NCBI RefSeq assembly: GCF_030527935.1
Contig: NZ_JAUMZV010000034.1
Coordinates: 1-22,894, forward strand
From: Kingella sp. (in: b-proteobacteria)
GTDB lineage: Bacteria > Pseudomonadota > Gammaproteobacteria > Burkholderiales > Neisseriaceae
Length of the DNA stretch: 22,894 bases
Reading direction: 5' to 3'
The notes beneath the pieces are model-generated. The model was not told the DNA's origin. It searched no databases and worked only from the letters and a program-made list of their open reading frames with translations. Position 1 is the stretch's first letter. Each line of letters starts with the position of its first letter. This document shows, in pieces, positions 21,730-22,894 of the stretch. The position numbers and the translations under genes were made by a program.

Positions 21730-22068
21730 ATGAAAACCTTGCTCCAAACCCTGCTGGGCATGGCGATACTCGTCGCCATCGGCTTGGCGTATCTCAACCT
21801 GCCTACCCAATGGCGGCGACACAAAGACATCCAGCTTGGCAACCAAATCATCGCCCAAATCCAACAATTCCAGCGCAGCCACCAAAGGCTGCCTGAAAAC
21901 AACGAAGCCGAACTTATCCCGCTCGGCTTCAAACACAACAAACAAGGCTGGCAACCCAACTACATCCGCCACAGCCCCAGCGAATACGAAATCCGCTACC
22001 AAGACGGCTATGTTGCCCCCTATCTGCGCTGGCAATCGGACAAGCAGGTTTGGGAATTGGCGGAGTGA
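21730..22068 (+). CDS. Hypothetical membrane-anchored protein, 112 aa, between metX and metW
   Basis: Starts three bases after the metX stop, so it is surely cotranscribed. An N-terminal hydrophobic helix (MKTLLQTLLGMAILVAIGLAYL) is followed by a basic W-R-R-H-K and a soluble domain with many aromatic residues (YEIRYQDGYVAPYLRW). The order of anchor, helical Q-I-I-A-Q-I-Q-Q-F and R-L-P recalls small pseudopilin-like or anchored periplasmic proteins, but there is no prepilin cleavage motif and I do not assign it. metX and metW are normally adjacent, so this gene is an insertion into a conserved pair. A Simonsiella-dialect DUS lies in its codons (21887-21898). Confidence 0.75.
   Translation: MKTLLQTLLGMAILVAIGLAYLNLPTQWRRHKDIQLGNQIIAQIQQFQRSHQRLPENNEAELIPLGFKHNKQGWQPNYIRHSPSEYEIRYQDGYVAPYLRWQSDKQVWELAE
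21887..21898 (+). repeat. Simonsiella-dialect DUS without the palindrome
   Basis: AGGCTGCCTGAA preceded by ACCAA rather than TTTC, so only the Simonsiella dialect is present. It is the clearest non-palindromic copy of that form that I found. Confidence 0.75.
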
Positions 22069-22091
22069 GAACCATCTATCCTTAAATCATT

Positions 22092-22139
22092 TTTCAGGCT
22101 GCCTATTGCACCCTGCTGCTATCAAAAGGCAGCCTGAAA
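22092..22139. repeat. Inverted DUS pair between the small gene and metW
   Basis: TTTCAGGCTGCCT (22092-22104) and AGGCAGCCTGAAA (22127-22139) with a 22-nt loop. Located inside the metX-metW operon, it could reduce read-through into metW. Confidence 0.65.
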
Positions 22140-22160
22140 CCAAACAAAAGAGACCCCACC

Positions 22161-22742
22161 ATGACACTACGCAACGACCTACAACTCATCTACGACTGGA
22201 TTCCCGAAAAATCCCATGTGCTAGACCTAGGCTGTGGCGACGGCGCGCTGCTATCCGCGCTCACCCAAAGCAAACAATGCACAGGCTACGGCATAGAAAT
22301 CAACGCCAACAGCGTGCAAGCCGCCATAGAACGCGGCATCAACGTTATCCAAGCCGACCTAGAACACGGGTTAACCACCTTTGCCGACCAGAGTTTTGAC
22401 ATCATCGTGCTCAGCCAAACCATCCAAGCCATGCAAAACACCGAAACCATCCTGCGCGACTTAACCCGCGTTGCCAAGCAAGCCATCGTAACCTTTCCCA
22501 ACTTTGGCTACTGGCGCAACCGCCTGCAAATCGCGCTGGGCGGGCATATGCCCGTGTCCGAGCGAATGCCGTATCAATGGTATAACACGCCCAACATCCA
22601 TTGGTGCACGCTGAAAGACTTTGACCAACTGTGCGCCAAAAACCAAATCCGCGTGCTGGAACGCACCGTGATGACAGGCGACCACCGCGTAGAAATCCTG
22701 CCCAATTTGCTCGGCAGCTTGGCGTTTTACCGAGTGGGGTGA
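22161..22742 (+). CDS. metW: Methionine biosynthesis protein MetW
   Basis: 193-aa class I SAM-methyltransferase-fold protein. VLDLGCGDG (about residues 20-28) is the SAM-binding loop, GYGIEIN the second acidic strand, QADLEHGL and FDIIVLSQTIQAM the later motifs; TFPNFGYWRNR and the QWYNTPNIHWCT region are typical of MetW. MetW is encoded with MetX in many proteobacteria and is thought to support homoserine acylation, although a methyl acceptor is not known. AAAAGAGA precedes the ATG. Separated from the previous gene by 92 bp with a DUS hairpin. Confidence 0.95.
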   Translation: MTLRNDLQLIYDWIPEKSHVLDLGCGDGALLSALTQSKQCTGYGIEINANSVQAAIERGINVIQADLEHGLTTFADQSFDIIVLSQTIQAMQNTETILRDLTRVAKQAIVTFPNFGYWRNRLQIALGGHMPVSERMPYQWYNTPNIHWCTLKDFDQLCAKNQIRVLERTVMTGDHRVEILPNLLGSLAFYRVG

Positions 22743-22762
22743 TTGCTGCGCGCAAAATCCAA

Positions 22763-22804
22763 AAGGCAGCCTGAAAACGGTGTTATCCATTTTCAGGCTG
22801 CCTT
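22763..22804. terminator. Inverted DUS terminator of metW
   Basis: AAGGCAGCCTGAAAA (22763-22777) and its exact complement (22790-22804) with a 12-nt loop, 20 bp after the metW stop. Confidence 0.75.
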
Positions 22805-22879
22805 AATGTTGTCTGCAAACTGCCCCCTTTAATGCTTACAGGCATATAGGACAAAATGGAGGCTAAAACCCGCTAGAAA

Positions 22880-22894
22880 CCTTATCCTATAAGG
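22880..22894. repeat. Palindrome at the window edge
   Basis: CCTTAT-CCT-ATAAGG, a perfect 6-bp inverted repeat cut by the window end. The bases 22810-22894 hold no gene. It may be the border of another repeated element, mirroring the IS-like end at 1-50, but I cannot name it. Confidence 0.3.

Noticed and set aside
1..22894. Dispersed 12-mers as a CRISPR array
   Set aside because: The repeats are DUS in both orientations with irregular spacing and lie inside genes; no cas genes are present.

Overview
This looks like a chromosomal segment from a Kingella-type member of the Neisseriaceae. The strongest clue is dozens of copies (roughly sixty exact or near matches, counted by eye) of the 12-mer AGGCAGCCTGAA or its complement. 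This is the DNA uptake sequence (DUS) dialect described for Kingella; the Neisseria form GCCGTCTGAA was not seen. Gene content (murF-mraY fragment of the division/cell-wall cluster, a Slam-type outer-membrane protein beside a surface lipoprotein, metX/metW) fits this family. Base composition is moderately GC-rich and strongly G/C-ended in coding regions, except for the lipoprotein gene near 9.6-10.7 kb, which looks more AT-rich and has no DUS.

Layout: 1-50 resembles the end of an insertion sequence. 113-3691 (+) holds an unknown small gene, murF, a small membrane protein, a frame-disrupted DUF4190-type membrane protein and mraY. 4063-6108 is recG. 6468-6980 is a stand-alone HExxH putative metallopeptidase. 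7099-7875 (-) is an acetoin/butanediol-type short-chain dehydrogenase with an excellent sigma-70 promoter. 8044-10700 (-) is a TbpB-like lipoprotein gene followed by a frameshifted slam gene. 10964-12286 (-) is miaB. 12435-12861 (-) is a membrane-anchored protein broken at an A8 tract. 12993-13769 is map and 13838-14413 a CueR-type regulator with an abnormal C-terminal run-on. 14.4-15.0 kb is a repeat-rich stretch. 15039-16934 (-) is an AspT-family transporter behind a glutaredoxin-like gene. 17173-18782 (-) is dusB with an overlapping membrane protein gene, bracketed by a perfect 29-bp inverted repeat. 19111-19320 (-) is a small membrane protein. dapF (-) and metX (+) diverge around 20.5 kb, and metX continues into a small protein and metW.

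Functionally the window mixes peptidoglycan precursor synthesis (murF, mraY; dapF supplies meso-diaminopimelate), methionine synthesis (metX, metW), tRNA modification (miaB, dusB), DNA repair (recG), protein maturation (map), copper sensing (cueR) and surface lipoprotein display (slam pair).

The most interesting signals are at the level of DNA. (1) Three genes are out of frame, one by a 7-bp tandem repeat and one by an A8 run, both of which could be reversible switches. (2) Palindromic DUS copies read as the Kingella dialect on one strand and the Simonsiella dialect on the other. (3) There are two 92-bp cassettes with conserved DUS-bearing ends and divergent centres. (4) The cueR reading frame runs through its own terminator. 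(5) Several inverted-repeat elements lie in the spacers. No intact transposase, CRISPR array, tRNA or rRNA gene was found.
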